Positions 1-6,565 of a DNA stretch of 7,708 nt are shown here, in pieces (the stretch's first letter is position 1; each line of letters begins with the position of its first letter). The stretch spans positions 1 through 7,708 of the forward strand of contig CAZLEX010000046.1 of assembly GCA_964558655.1 (NCBI GenBank), written 5' to 3'. The position numbers were made by a program, and so were the translations under genes. This stretch comes from RGIG6353 sp964558655. GTDB taxonomy: Bacteria; Bacillota; Clostridia; Oscillospirales; SIG627. The notes beneath the pieces were generated by a model. It had not been told where the DNA came from, made no database searches, and worked only from the letters and a program-made list of their open reading frames with translations.

Positions 1-60
1 CGCCTGGCATGGAGGGCATATTGCCGTCACCCTGCGAAAAATCGCCTGGCATGGAAGGCA
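1..60 (-). repeat. Coding repeat in the CotH C-terminal tail
   Basis: Bases 1-18 and 43-60 are the same 18-mer except for one base, 42 bp apart. On the minus strand they encode two copies of a Pro-Ser-Met-Pro-Gly segment separated by an Asp/Gly/Gln-rich spacer (14-residue period). The array may continue past the left edge. It looks like a disordered Met/Gly/Pro tail, common after CotH domains in clostridia. Confidence 0.75.
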
Positions 61-1636
61 CAACATTGCCACCGTTCATTCCCATTGTTCCCATATCGCT
101 CAGCGTTAAAGATGATGCATCCACGAGAGATGAGGGATTTGCACTTTGCTCTTCTTGCGTTGAAGGAATTGTACCGTTAAGCTGTCCCAGCACACTTTGG
201 TTTCTGAGTGTGCAGAAAAGCCGTAACTGTTCGACACCCTTTTCAAATTCCTCAAATGTGCAGAATTTGGTGGGATCTTTTTCAACATACGATTTTATCA
301 GATTTTCCGCTTTGTCAATGATTGCCTGCGGATCTACGGTTTCCGAAAACTCACGCAAAGCGTCGTGATACATATTTAAATATTCTTCATTTTCGAATAT
401 CCATGAAATCATGGGACGGTCGCTCATCCCTTGTGAGACGGGTGTATCAATCGGGGAATTTACGGCATCACTTGCACTTTGAGACTGAAATGTACCGAAA
501 GCGAGGTTGTAATCCCACGGAATCATTGAAAGAATACCGTTGTTTTCATAAAGATAGTAATTGTGTACTATTGATCCGGTATAACTGTCACCGTTTACAA
601 CCCAGTTATGAACCGCAAAATATTTGATGACTTTTTCAATATCGACCGCATCTTCGATCTTTGTGCCTTCCGAAAGATTTTTCAGAGACGATATAAGTCT
701 TTCTTTGTCTTTTTCCGTGATATTTGTCTTTGCATTATCGAATATGTTCGGATAACTTTCGGGGTTATCGTCAATATAGTTCAATTTGACATCATCGGAA
801 CTCATTGTCCCGTTACCGCCTTTATTGATTGATATTACGCCTTTACCGTTTGTTGTATTTTGAGACGAATCGAAATCTTGAAACATCTGAGAAAATTCGG
901 AAGTATCCGAATTTTTAAAGTTTTTAGGCATTGCGTCTTTATCTTGTGCTTCATCGGAAAATGCTTCGTTCATAAAGCCGTCCATGTCAAATTCTTTTCC
1001 GTTTCCTCTTCCTCCGCCCATATCGGTTGAATCCGGTTTGTAAAGTTCTCCTTCACCATTGTAACAACGCTCGAGAAAAGCATCTTCAACCCCTTCAACC
1101 GCCAGATAAAGTCCCCAATCTTCACCGTTTACGGTAATATATACAAAACTGCAAAGAGGAGAATCAACTCCCATTTCATTCATCATTTGATACACAAGAT
1201 AATCTTTCATCATTGTGTTGTCCTGAATGAGATTGTTAAGGCTTAGTTTGTCGAGACCGTAATAACTTTTGGAGCTGTCGTAATGGTCAAACTCTATTTT
1301 GAAGCTGTAACGGCTGCTGTTCATGGATTTTACGCTTGAAAGCGAGGTGTTACCTTTTGCACGAATAGCTATGTTTTTATAACTTTCTCCGTCAATTATC
1401 ACTGCGGCTTCGGAATATTCTTCGTTTTCACAGGTCTCTATGAAAGAATCCCAGTCGTTCATAACAATATCGATGGTATGAACACGATCGGTGTCAAAAA
1501 GTCTGGTTTCATAGCCGGCTGTATGTTCTGCAACTTTAATTCCCAGCTTTTCTCCGAACATGAAAAGCAGTGTTATGACAACGGCAAGTGCCGCAATGCA
1601 CCAGGCGATGATATTAAAATAACGGCTTTTTGACAT
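1..1636 (-). CDS. CotH kinase family protein, C-terminus beyond left edge
   Basis: The minus-strand frame is open from ATG 1636-1634 to the left edge, giving about 545 residues with no stop seen. Residues 5-27 form a single hydrophobic segment, probably a signal anchor that puts the rest outside the membrane. CotH-family features follow: 'WGLY' at about 174-177 and, after a few residues, 'ELYKP'. A GGGRGNG linker comes next, then 'NGDSY' with D350 and 'PWDYN' with D375. The two Asp motifs correspond in type to the acidic catalytic and metal positions of CotH spore-coat protein kinases. The visible C-terminus is rich in Met, Gly, Pro and Ser, with a repeated 'PSMPG'. It starts 3 bp after the DUF4956 stop, so it is translated from the same message; only a weak GGA lies upstream. 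Family assignment is firm; kinase activity and substrate here are inference. Confidence 0.9.
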   Translation of the reverse strand, partial: MSKSRYFNIIAWCIAALAVVITLLFMFGEKLGIKVAEHTAGYETRLFDTDRVHTIDIVMNDWDSFIETCENEEYSEAAVIIDGESYKNIAIRAKGNTSLSSVKSMNSSRYSFKIEFDHYDSSKSYYGLDKLSLNNLIQDNTMMKDYLVYQMMNEMGVDSPLCSFVYITVNGEDWGLYLAVEGVEDAFLERCYNGEGELYKPDSTDMGGGRGNGKEFDMDGFMNEAFSDEAQDKDAMPKNFKNSDTSEFSQMFQDFDSSQNTTNGKGVISINKGGNGTMSSDDVKLNYIDDNPESYPNIFDNAKTNITEKDKERLISSLKNLSEGTKIEDAVDIEKVIKYFAVHNWVVNGDSYTGSIVHNYYLYENNGILSMIPWDYNLAFGTFQSQSASDAVNSPIDTPVSQGMSDRPMISWIFENEEYLNMYHDALREFSETVDPQAIIDKAENLIKSYVEKDPTKFCTFEEFEKGVEQLRLFCTLRNQSVLGQLNGTIPSTQEEQSANPSSLVDASSLTLSDMGTMGMNGGNVVPSMPGDFSQGDGNMPSMPG

Positions 1637-1639
1637 GGC

Positions 1640-2311
1640 TTAATCCATATAATCGCCGTTGTAAGACACAAGAACGGCACGGGAAACGCCGGGTATTTCC
1701 GAAAGAGTGTTTACAAAATCCGTGCTGTCATCTTTAAGACGCACCTCAAGGTTGATTTCTATAATTCCTTTTTGCGCGCTCTTGCTTTTGATACAGGTTT
1801 TCACTGTGTTTTCACGGATAAAATCAACTGCTTTTTTCTCGCTTGCACTGTCCTCACAGGTAATCACGGCGATATAGGGACGGGTGTGAGATTTTTTGTT
1901 TACGAAAACAAGCAGTATGAGCCCGATGATAACGCTTCCTATGACTGCCAGCGGGATCATTCCGGCGGCAAGCACAATTCCGTCGGCAATTGACCAAAAC
2001 AGAAAAGCAATGTCGAGCGGTTCTTTAATTGCGGTACGGAAACGGACGATTGAAAGTGCACCCACCATACCGAGTGAAAGGACTACATTTGAAGTAACTG
2101 CGAGGATTACGATTGATGTAATCATGGTAAGTGCGATTAAAGTTGTTCCGAAACTTGCGGAATACATTACGCCGGTGTAAGTTTTTTTGTAAACAAGAAA
2201 GATGAATACTCCCAACCCGAATGCGAGAACTATTGTAAGAAGCATATCGAGCAAGCTTATGCTTGATATGTTTTCCAGAAAGCTTGATTTAAAAATATCG
2301 TTAAATGTCAT
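1640..2311 (-). CDS. DUF4956 family membrane protein
   Basis: The protein has 223 residues. Hydrophobic segments lie at about 19-41, 46-72 and 99-137, followed by a soluble C-terminal domain of about 85 residues (141-223) with alternating beta-like stretches ('YIAVITCE', 'IIEINLEVRL', 'SRAVLVSYNGDY'). The hallmark of DUF4956 is the conserved 'GMVGALSIVRFRTAIKEP' stretch at 81-98 between the second and third hydrophobic segments. An AGGAG site at 2319-2323 lies 7 nt before the ATG. It sits 17 bp after the VTC gene and 3 bp before the CotH gene, so the three are almost certainly co-transcribed. The biochemical role of DUF4956 is unknown; the soluble domain resembles a small regulatory or ferredoxin-like fold, which is inference. 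Family call is strong, function open. Confidence 0.9.
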   Translation of the reverse strand: MTFNDIFKSSFLENISSISLLDMLLTIVLAFGLGVFIFLVYKKTYTGVMYSASFGTTLIALTMITSIVILAVTSNVVLSLGMVGALSIVRFRTAIKEPLDIAFLFWSIADGIVLAAGMIPLAVIGSVIIGLILLVFVNKKSHTRPYIAVITCEDSASEKKAVDFIRENTVKTCIKSKSAQKGIIEINLEVRLKDDSTDFVNTLSEIPGVSRAVLVSYNGDYMD

Positions 2312-2328
2312 TTTTTTACTCCTTTTCG

Positions 2329-3000
2329 TTAACAGAACATTCTGCAGGCGGCGTATTTGGAATAAGCCGTTTGCCTGCGTGTTTTAAGCTGTATTGCGTC
2401 GCGTACAATGTCCGGAAGAAATTCGTCCCATTTGACTTCGAGTATTATGGGAGATGGCATTACCGGTACCGTAGGGCAATTGGGATTTAAAAAATCCACA
2501 CTGTTCAATCCCGTTTTTATGTCGTAATCAAGTGTAACACGAACATTGCCTGCCGGAAACACAAAAGGTTCACGAGTGTAATCGACAATTGTTCGCGGAA
2601 TAAGAGGCTCGCTTTTGAGCTTTGAACCGAAAAGACGCAAAACATCGTTTTCGCTGTCCGAAAGCCAATCAATGTCACCTTTGACAATGCGGGACGCTTG
2701 CTCTTTCGAAAGTGTTGTGCTAAGTTTGTTTCCCAAAGAATCATGCTTAAATTTTCTTTCAAGCTTTATCATTGATGTGTCTGCGTTGTACAGGCGTATC
2801 CGCCATTTTTCACGGATACATACTCCGTCGAGTTTTTCACGCAGGGCTTTGTCTTCGGGAGTGTCAAAATAAAGACTTCTGATTTTGTATATCCCGTTTT
2901 CAGCATACGGATCCGGGTACATGACTTCCCGCAGTCTTGTACGCAGAGAATAAAAATCCGAAAGATTTATTTCGCACTTTACCTCATGTCTGAAATTCAT
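2329..3000 (-). CDS. VTC domain protein (polyphosphate polymerase-like)
   Basis: The protein has 223 residues, the size of a stand-alone bacterial VTC domain, with no membrane segment or SPX domain. Tunnel-fold motifs appear in order: 'RHEVK' at 4-8, 'RSLYFDT' at 41-47, 'IREKWRIRLY' at 62-71, 'KLERKFK' at 79-85, R136, 'RVTLDYD' at 154-160, 'LEVKWDE' at 187-193 and 'SKY' at 214-216. The alternating basic and acidic residues are those that bind triphosphate and metal in VTC/CYTH-type enzymes. Eukaryotic VTC makes polyphosphate from ATP; for the bacterial stand-alone form linked to CotH, the reaction is not settled. The start is well supported by AAGGAGGA at 3005-3012 (minus strand), 4 nt before the ATG. 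It is the first gene of the operon with DUF4956 and CotH. Confidence 0.9.
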   Translation of the reverse strand: MNFRHEVKCEINLSDFYSLRTRLREVMYPDPYAENGIYKIRSLYFDTPEDKALREKLDGVCIREKWRIRLYNADTSMIKLERKFKHDSLGNKLSTTLSKEQASRIVKGDIDWLSDSENDVLRLFGSKLKSEPLIPRTIVDYTREPFVFPAGNVRVTLDYDIKTGLNSVDFLNPNCPTVPVMPSPIILEVKWDEFLPDIVRDAIQLKTRRQTAYSKYAACRMFC

Positions 3001-3039
3001 TATGTCCTCCTTCAGTATTTTTGGAACCCAATGTATGTT

Positions 3040-3068
3040 ATCATATATTTATGAATTTTTATTTTGAA
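3040..3068 (-). promoter_or_regulatory. Candidate sigma-A promoter of the VTC-DUF4956-CotH operon
   Basis: Read on the minus strand, TTCAAA (3068-3063) and TATGAT (3045-3040) are separated by exactly 17 bp, matching the -35 and -10 consensus at 4 and 5 of 6 positions. The predicted start is about 35 bp upstream of the VTC ATG, leaving a short leader with the strong ribosome site at 3005-3012. I see nothing else of note from here to 3240. Confidence 0.5.
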
Positions 3069-3240
3069 AAATGTAACAATTGAAGAAATAGACTGTTAAA
3101 TGAAGATGGTGGATAAAAAGCAAAAAATCCAAGTTTGTCAATGAGATTTTACAAAATTCGAAAAGTTCGTCGTTTTAGAGAGAAACCATGCAAAAGGTAA
3201 ATTATAAAATAAATATACCCAAAAGAAAAGAGTAATCAAT

Positions 3241-3546
3241 ATGAGTTACCTGAATAATAACACAAATAAAGGAAAAGTGGAACTGTTAAACAGTGATTTA
3301 ACGACAAGAGTGGAATATAGTGCTGATATAAGTCAACAAAAGCATGAAAAAGCCGGAACAAACAAAGGTACACATTTGAAAATAGGCAACAATTATGTGT
3401 CGCTTAACTTTGTGGAATCTTTATATTGCAATTTAGATTTTTCGGTATCGGCAATAAAAATATTGACAAAAAGGAATTTTTATGTTACACTCAGTTTAGA
3501 GAAAGTTAATAAAGAGGAAGCATCTCCAAAGCGTAAGTGCAAATAG
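3241..3546 (+). pseudogene. Probable IS30-type transposase remnant
   Basis: A 101-codon frame resembles the stretch of clostridial IS30-family transposases that follows the N-terminal helix-turn-helix. The recognisable parts are 'KVELLNSDLTTRVEYSADI' (12-30), 'NKGTHLKIGNNY' (41-52) and 'FSVSAIKILTKRNFYVTLSLE' (67-87, the region that usually reads YSPYAA...TLYNYI). The N-terminal DNA-binding part and the whole DDE catalytic domain are absent, and the frame ends at codon 101 in unrelated sequence. I found no continuation in the other forward frames. The ATG has only a weak AAAGAG in front of it. It is therefore read as an insertion-sequence fossil, not a working gene. The match is from memory of family patterns; the alternative is a spurious open frame. 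Its 3' end overlaps a strong promoter and the candidate small RNA. Confidence 0.5.
3463..3491 (+). promoter_or_regulatory. Strong extended -10 promoter
   Basis: A perfect TTGACA (3463-3468) is followed after 17 bp by TACACT (3486-3491), with a TG one base upstream (3483-3484) giving an extended -10. Transcription would begin near 3498. It lies inside the transposase-like frame and points toward the terminator at 3578-3622 and the ABC transporter gene. Confidence 0.65.
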
Positions 3547-3622
3547 CATTTTCCCACCCGAGATAGTCCCGAATTCCGCACAAGTCGCTTGCTTTTCAGA
3601 CAAGTTGCTTGTGCGTTTTTTT
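3498..3622 (+). ncRNA. Candidate small RNA or attenuated leader, about 125 nt
   Basis: A strong promoter (3463-3491) and a strong intrinsic terminator (3578-3622) bracket about 125 nt with no convincing reading frame. Local folds visible by eye are a small GAG...CTC hairpin around 3513-3526 and a 6-bp stem (AAGTGC with GCATTT) around 3535-3551. An unpaired C-rich stretch (CCCACCCGAGATAGTCCC) follows, then the terminator stem. This is the organisation of a stand-alone small RNA. It might be one of the catalogued Clostridiales structured-RNA motifs, but I cannot confirm which. Because the ABC transporter starts about 150 bp further on, it could instead be a leader in which the terminator acts as an attenuator. 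I see no known riboswitch core. Confidence 0.5.
3578..3622 (+). terminator. Intrinsic terminator upstream of the ABC transporter
   Basis: The arms at 3578-3591 and 3601-3614 form a 14-position stem: GCACAAG pairs with CTTGTGC, and CTTG with CAAG. Two G-T wobbles and one mismatch lie in the middle, and the loop is 9 nt. A run of seven T follows at 3616-3622. It terminates plus-strand transcription from the promoter at 3463-3491. Confidence 0.85.
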
Positions 3623-3663
3623 GTTTCATACAATGGGGTGTCGTATTTTCAGAAGAAGGGAAC

Positions 3664-3695
3664 TTGATGTGCCGAATTATCGTGATTACTATAAA
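3664..3695 (+). promoter_or_regulatory. Weak candidate promoter for the ABC transporter operon
   Basis: TTGATG at 3664-3669 is followed by TACTAT at 3687-3692 (17-bp spacer) or TATAAA at 3690-3695 (20-bp spacer). It is the best -35/-10 pair I can find between the terminator and the ABC gene. If real, it gives the downstream genes their own start, about 70 bp of leader. The match is only moderate. Confidence 0.3.
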
Positions 3696-3770
3696 TGTCT
3701 AAATTAATTTTGTTTGGCGAGAGCTGTTTTTTACAAAATCACTTATATATGGGAGCCGTCCTAAAATAAC

Positions 3771-5561
3771 ATGAAATTAAAAATGAAATCTTTACTGCGT
3801 GCATTTTTAATCAGTTTTAAGACAATAAAAAAAGCCGAAAAACGAAAAATATACTTTCTTGTTTTAAATACAATTTTAGAAATAGTACAGTCGTTTGTGT
3901 TCGGTGTGCTGTTTCTGAAATTCCTGTTTGAAGCTTTGTTTGAAAAACAAAGCTTTTTTGAAGTTGCCGTTATTATCGGAATACAGGCAGTGTGGCAGAT
4001 TATCTATGCATACTATAATGAATGGTATTTAAAAATATGTTCCGAAGACTTTAGCACAAAAATACGGGAATCGATTTACACCGATTTGTTTGAAAAGAGT
4101 GTTACAATTGATATGCACACATTTGAGTCTCAAGAGCACCGTGACGCATTTCATATGATAACGCAGTACTCAGCAAATGCTGTACTTTCTATAGTCGACA
4201 ATGTTTTTGTATATATAAAAAATATTATTCTGTTGCTTCTCAACGGTTGTTTAATGTTTACTTATGAGCCGTTTTTGCTTGTTTTTGTTTTACTTAGCGT
4301 GATTTGTTCGTACTGTTCCAATGTAATAAGCAATAAATACCGAATTAAAAAAAGCAAAGCAATCGATCCACTTTTCAGAAAATACGATTATATAAAACGC
4401 CTTTTTTATTCTTCCGAATACGCTTGCGATATTAAATCAACCGATATATATGAAGTGTTGATAAACAGTGCAAACTTAATAAACGATGATATTGAAGAAG
4501 TGCAAAAAAAGTTTAATAATAAGCTTTTTGCAGTTGTGTCAATTTTCAATGTGCTGTCGGTTATTCTAAAACAGATTCCGAACATATGGATATGTGTAAA
4601 GGCGTTGTCGGTACGCACCATTACATCAAGTGATATTGCAGTTACAATAAAATCTATGGCAAATGTGAGAAACACTTTGAATTCGTTTTTGAATTTGTAT
4701 CCGCTGATACAAGAAAATTGCGTGTATGTTACGGAATATTTTAAATACATGGAAAGTGAAGGAAAAATCAAAGCAAACGAAGAGGGAGAAATACCTGACG
4801 GGAAGGCGAATGAAATAAGTTTGAGGAATGTAAATTTCTCGTATAACGGCGAAAAAGAAGTATTGAAAAACATCAATATAAATATACACAGCGGCGAAAG
4901 GATAGCGATTGTCGGAAAAAACGGAGCGGGAAAAAGTACGCTTGTTAAGCTGATATTGCAGCTGTACAAACAGCAAAGCGGAGAAATAGAGATGGATGGG
5001 AAGAGGATAGAGGCGTATTCGTTAAAAGCGTACCGTGACAGGTTTGGGGTAGCATTTCAGAACACACAGCTGTATTCCGCATCGGTAGCCGAAAATATTT
5101 TGATGAAACCGTATAAAGAAGAGGAAAAAGAGAGAGTGTTAAAGGCACTAAAAAACGGGCGTCTTTACGGTCGTGTATCAGAGGAAGAAAAAGGAATAGA
5201 AGCAACGGTAACAAAACAATTCGATTCTGAGGGAATAGAGTTTTCCGGAGGACAGGTGCAGAAACTTGCATTATCGAGAGTGTTTGCCAAAGATTGCGGA
5301 GTGGTCATATTAGACGAGCCGTCTGCTTCGCTTGATCCGATAAGTGAAGCGGAGATGTATGAAAGCATAATCGACTTAATGAAAGATAAGACGGTTATTC
5401 TTATATCGCATAGATTATCAGCTTGTAAAAAAATGGACAGAATATATGTAATGGAGGACGGAGAAATAGCCGAACAGGGCACACATGACGAACTGTTGCA
5501 AAAAGACGGAATATATGCAAATATGTGGAATATTCAATCTTCTAAGTATATTAATAAATGA
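3771..5561 (+). CDS. ABC transporter, fused permease and ATP-binding protein
   Basis: The protein has 596 residues, the normal length of an exporter half-transporter, expected to work as a dimer. The N-terminal membrane domain has hydrophobic segments at about 27-52, 63-81, 145-163, 167-185 and 252-277; a sixth is unclear. The ATPase domain spans about 347-590. Walker A is GKNGAGKST (382-390), the Q-loop glutamine is Q430, the signature is FSGGQ (491-495), Walker B is VVILDE (511-516, catalytic E516), the D-loop is SASLD (518-522) and the switch His is H547. All motifs are intact, so it should hydrolyse ATP. No C39 peptidase domain precedes the membrane part, so it is not a leader-cleaving bacteriocin exporter. 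The ATG at 3771 lacks a good ribosome site: GGGAG at 3751-3755 is 15 nt away, and an in-frame TAA at 3762 rules out an earlier start. Its substrate may relate to the two proteins downstream. Confidence 0.93.
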   Translation: MKLKMKSLLRAFLISFKTIKKAEKRKIYFLVLNTILEIVQSFVFGVLFLKFLFEALFEKQSFFEVAVIIGIQAVWQIIYAYYNEWYLKICSEDFSTKIRESIYTDLFEKSVTIDMHTFESQEHRDAFHMITQYSANAVLSIVDNVFVYIKNIILLLLNGCLMFTYEPFLLVFVLLSVICSYCSNVISNKYRIKKSKAIDPLFRKYDYIKRLFYSSEYACDIKSTDIYEVLINSANLINDDIEEVQKKFNNKLFAVVSIFNVLSVILKQIPNIWICVKALSVRTITSSDIAVTIKSMANVRNTLNSFLNLYPLIQENCVYVTEYFKYMESEGKIKANEEGEIPDGKANEISLRNVNFSYNGEKEVLKNININIHSGERIAIVGKNGAGKSTLVKLILQLYKQQSGEIEMDGKRIEAYSLKAYRDRFGVAFQNTQLYSASVAENILMKPYKEEEKERVLKALKNGRLYGRVSEEEKGIEATVTKQFDSEGIEFSGGQVQKLALSRVFAKDCGVVILDEPSASLDPISEAEMYESIIDLMKDKTVILISHRLSACKKMDRIYVMEDGEIAEQGTHDELLQKDGIYANMWNIQSSKYINK

Positions 5562-5605
5562 AATAGCAATTACAAAAACGGAATAAGCGTTGAGGTGAAA
5601 ACGTT

Positions 5606-6565
5606 ATGATGTTGCCGTACAATAAAGAGCCTTTTTTTACATGCTGCAATTATATGTCGTTTCCGTTTAATGTAATAGAATCCAATTCAAAATCCGATAT
5701 TACGGAATGGATATTCGGAAAAGCGTTTTGTATACGGTTTGACTTTACATCTGTGCAAAACAAATTTACATTCGCCGTTGATGATCCGTGTGGCATAAAT
5801 GAAGGGATGATTGCTTCTCAATATGTATCTTTACAGAAAAAAATGCTTATAGGCGTAAATATTGATATTGCAGTGTTTTTTAAAAAATTTATAAACAGAG
5901 GTCATTATATTCATTGTGGATACAGTGAAAAACGGGCAAATAAGGTAACCGATAAAGATGATTATCACTCACCTGATTTTTTAATTTACGGATATTTTGA
6001 CGACGGTTTTTACATTTCCGGCACAAGAGACGGAAAGAGCACGGGCTTATTCAAGATTGGTGCATCGGAGCTGTCGGAACGAATATATACCGCAGATGAC
6101 GAATTGCTGGAATTCAGCCTATTTAAGTATAACGGGAGCGGTTCCTTGCAATGTCTTAAAGAAAAATCGATTAAAGTGTTGGAAGAATATATTTCCGGAG
6201 ACTCTGTGACATTGGGAAATAAGCACTACGGCATTGACGCTGTTAAAGCGCTGAAAAATTATGTTAAATCGTATGAAGAGACAGAGTGTAATTTTAATGT
6301 ATTGTTACATTATTTGATGAGGTTCGTTGAACACAAAAAACTGTTGTTAAGATTTGCAAAGGCACTCTTTTTCGATAGTGAATCGGTAGAATGTGTATCT
6401 GTATTTCAAAAAAATTTCGAATTGGCTAAAAGTATTGAATATAAAATTAATAATCGGCTTGACGGTGTGATATATATGTTTGACGAAATAATCGAAAATG
6501 AAGTAGCTTTTCTTCCCGCTTTTTTGGATAAATTAAAAAACGGTAATGGGGAGAAGTCGGTTTGA
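5606..6565 (+). CDS. BtrH-like hypothetical protein, first tandem copy
   Basis: A soluble protein of 319 residues with no signal peptide or membrane segment. It is paralogous to the next gene: both open with 'LPYN..(.)PF', share 'FP' near residue 20, 'F.VDD' near 56-61, 'F...G.YI.G.Y.EK' near 95-112, 'D(F/Y)LI.GY' near 124-130, and a C-terminal 'EHK..L...A' helix (242-251 here). The Gly-rich 'Y-x-x-x-D-F-L-I-Y-G-Y' block followed by a beta strand recalls the papain-like BtrH N-terminal family, whose founder moves an acyl group from a carrier protein in butirosin synthesis. In this copy the position before the D-F-L-I block is Pro123, where the neighbour has His125. GAGGTG at 5592-5597 sits 8 nt before the ATG. 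It lies 44 bp after the ABC gene. Family placement is tentative; activity is unknown. Confidence 0.7.
   Translation: MMLPYNKEPFFTCCNYMSFPFNVIESNSKSDITEWIFGKAFCIRFDFTSVQNKFTFAVDDPCGINEGMIASQYVSLQKKMLIGVNIDIAVFFKKFINRGHYIHCGYSEKRANKVTDKDDYHSPDFLIYGYFDDGFYISGTRDGKSTGLFKIGASELSERIYTADDELLEFSLFKYNGSGSLQCLKEKSIKVLEEYISGDSVTLGNKHYGIDAVKALKNYVKSYEETECNFNVLLHYLMRFVEHKKLLLRFAKALFFDSESVECVSVFQKNFELAKSIEYKINNRLDGVIYMFDEIIENEVAFLPAFLDKLKNGNGEKSV
6548..6553 (+). promoter_or_regulatory. Ribosome binding site fixing a TTG start
   Basis: GGGGAG lies inside the end of the upstream gene and 8 nt before TTG 6562-6564. That spacing favours TTG over the in-frame GTG at 6568 (14 nt away), although the GTG would align better with the Met-Leu-Pro-Tyr-Asn start of the upstream paralogue. 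Confidence 0.55.

Noticed and set aside
1..84. CRISPR-like spaced repeat
   Set aside because: Only two copies, in frame with the CotH coding sequence, so it is a protein repeat.
9..832. Plus-strand open frames of 74-119 codons at 9-368, 322-627 and 608-832
   Set aside because: They lie antisense to the CotH gene, which has clear family motifs along this stretch; none has a ribosome site or recognisable domain.
1772..2872. Plus-strand open frames antisense to the DUF4956 and VTC genes
   Set aside because: Short, overlapping each other in different frames, and explained by the well-supported minus-strand genes.
3667..3702. An 11-codon plus-strand frame (MCRIIVITINV) with GAAGGG 6 nt upstream, a possible leader or precursor peptide
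   Set aside because: Too short to distinguish from chance, overlaps the only candidate promoter in the interval, and has no features of known precursor peptides.
4406..5482. Minus-strand open frames of 105-187 codons inside the ABC transporter gene
   Set aside because: Antisense shadows of a gene with all ATPase motifs intact; their products are low-complexity Phe/Ser/Leu-rich sequences.
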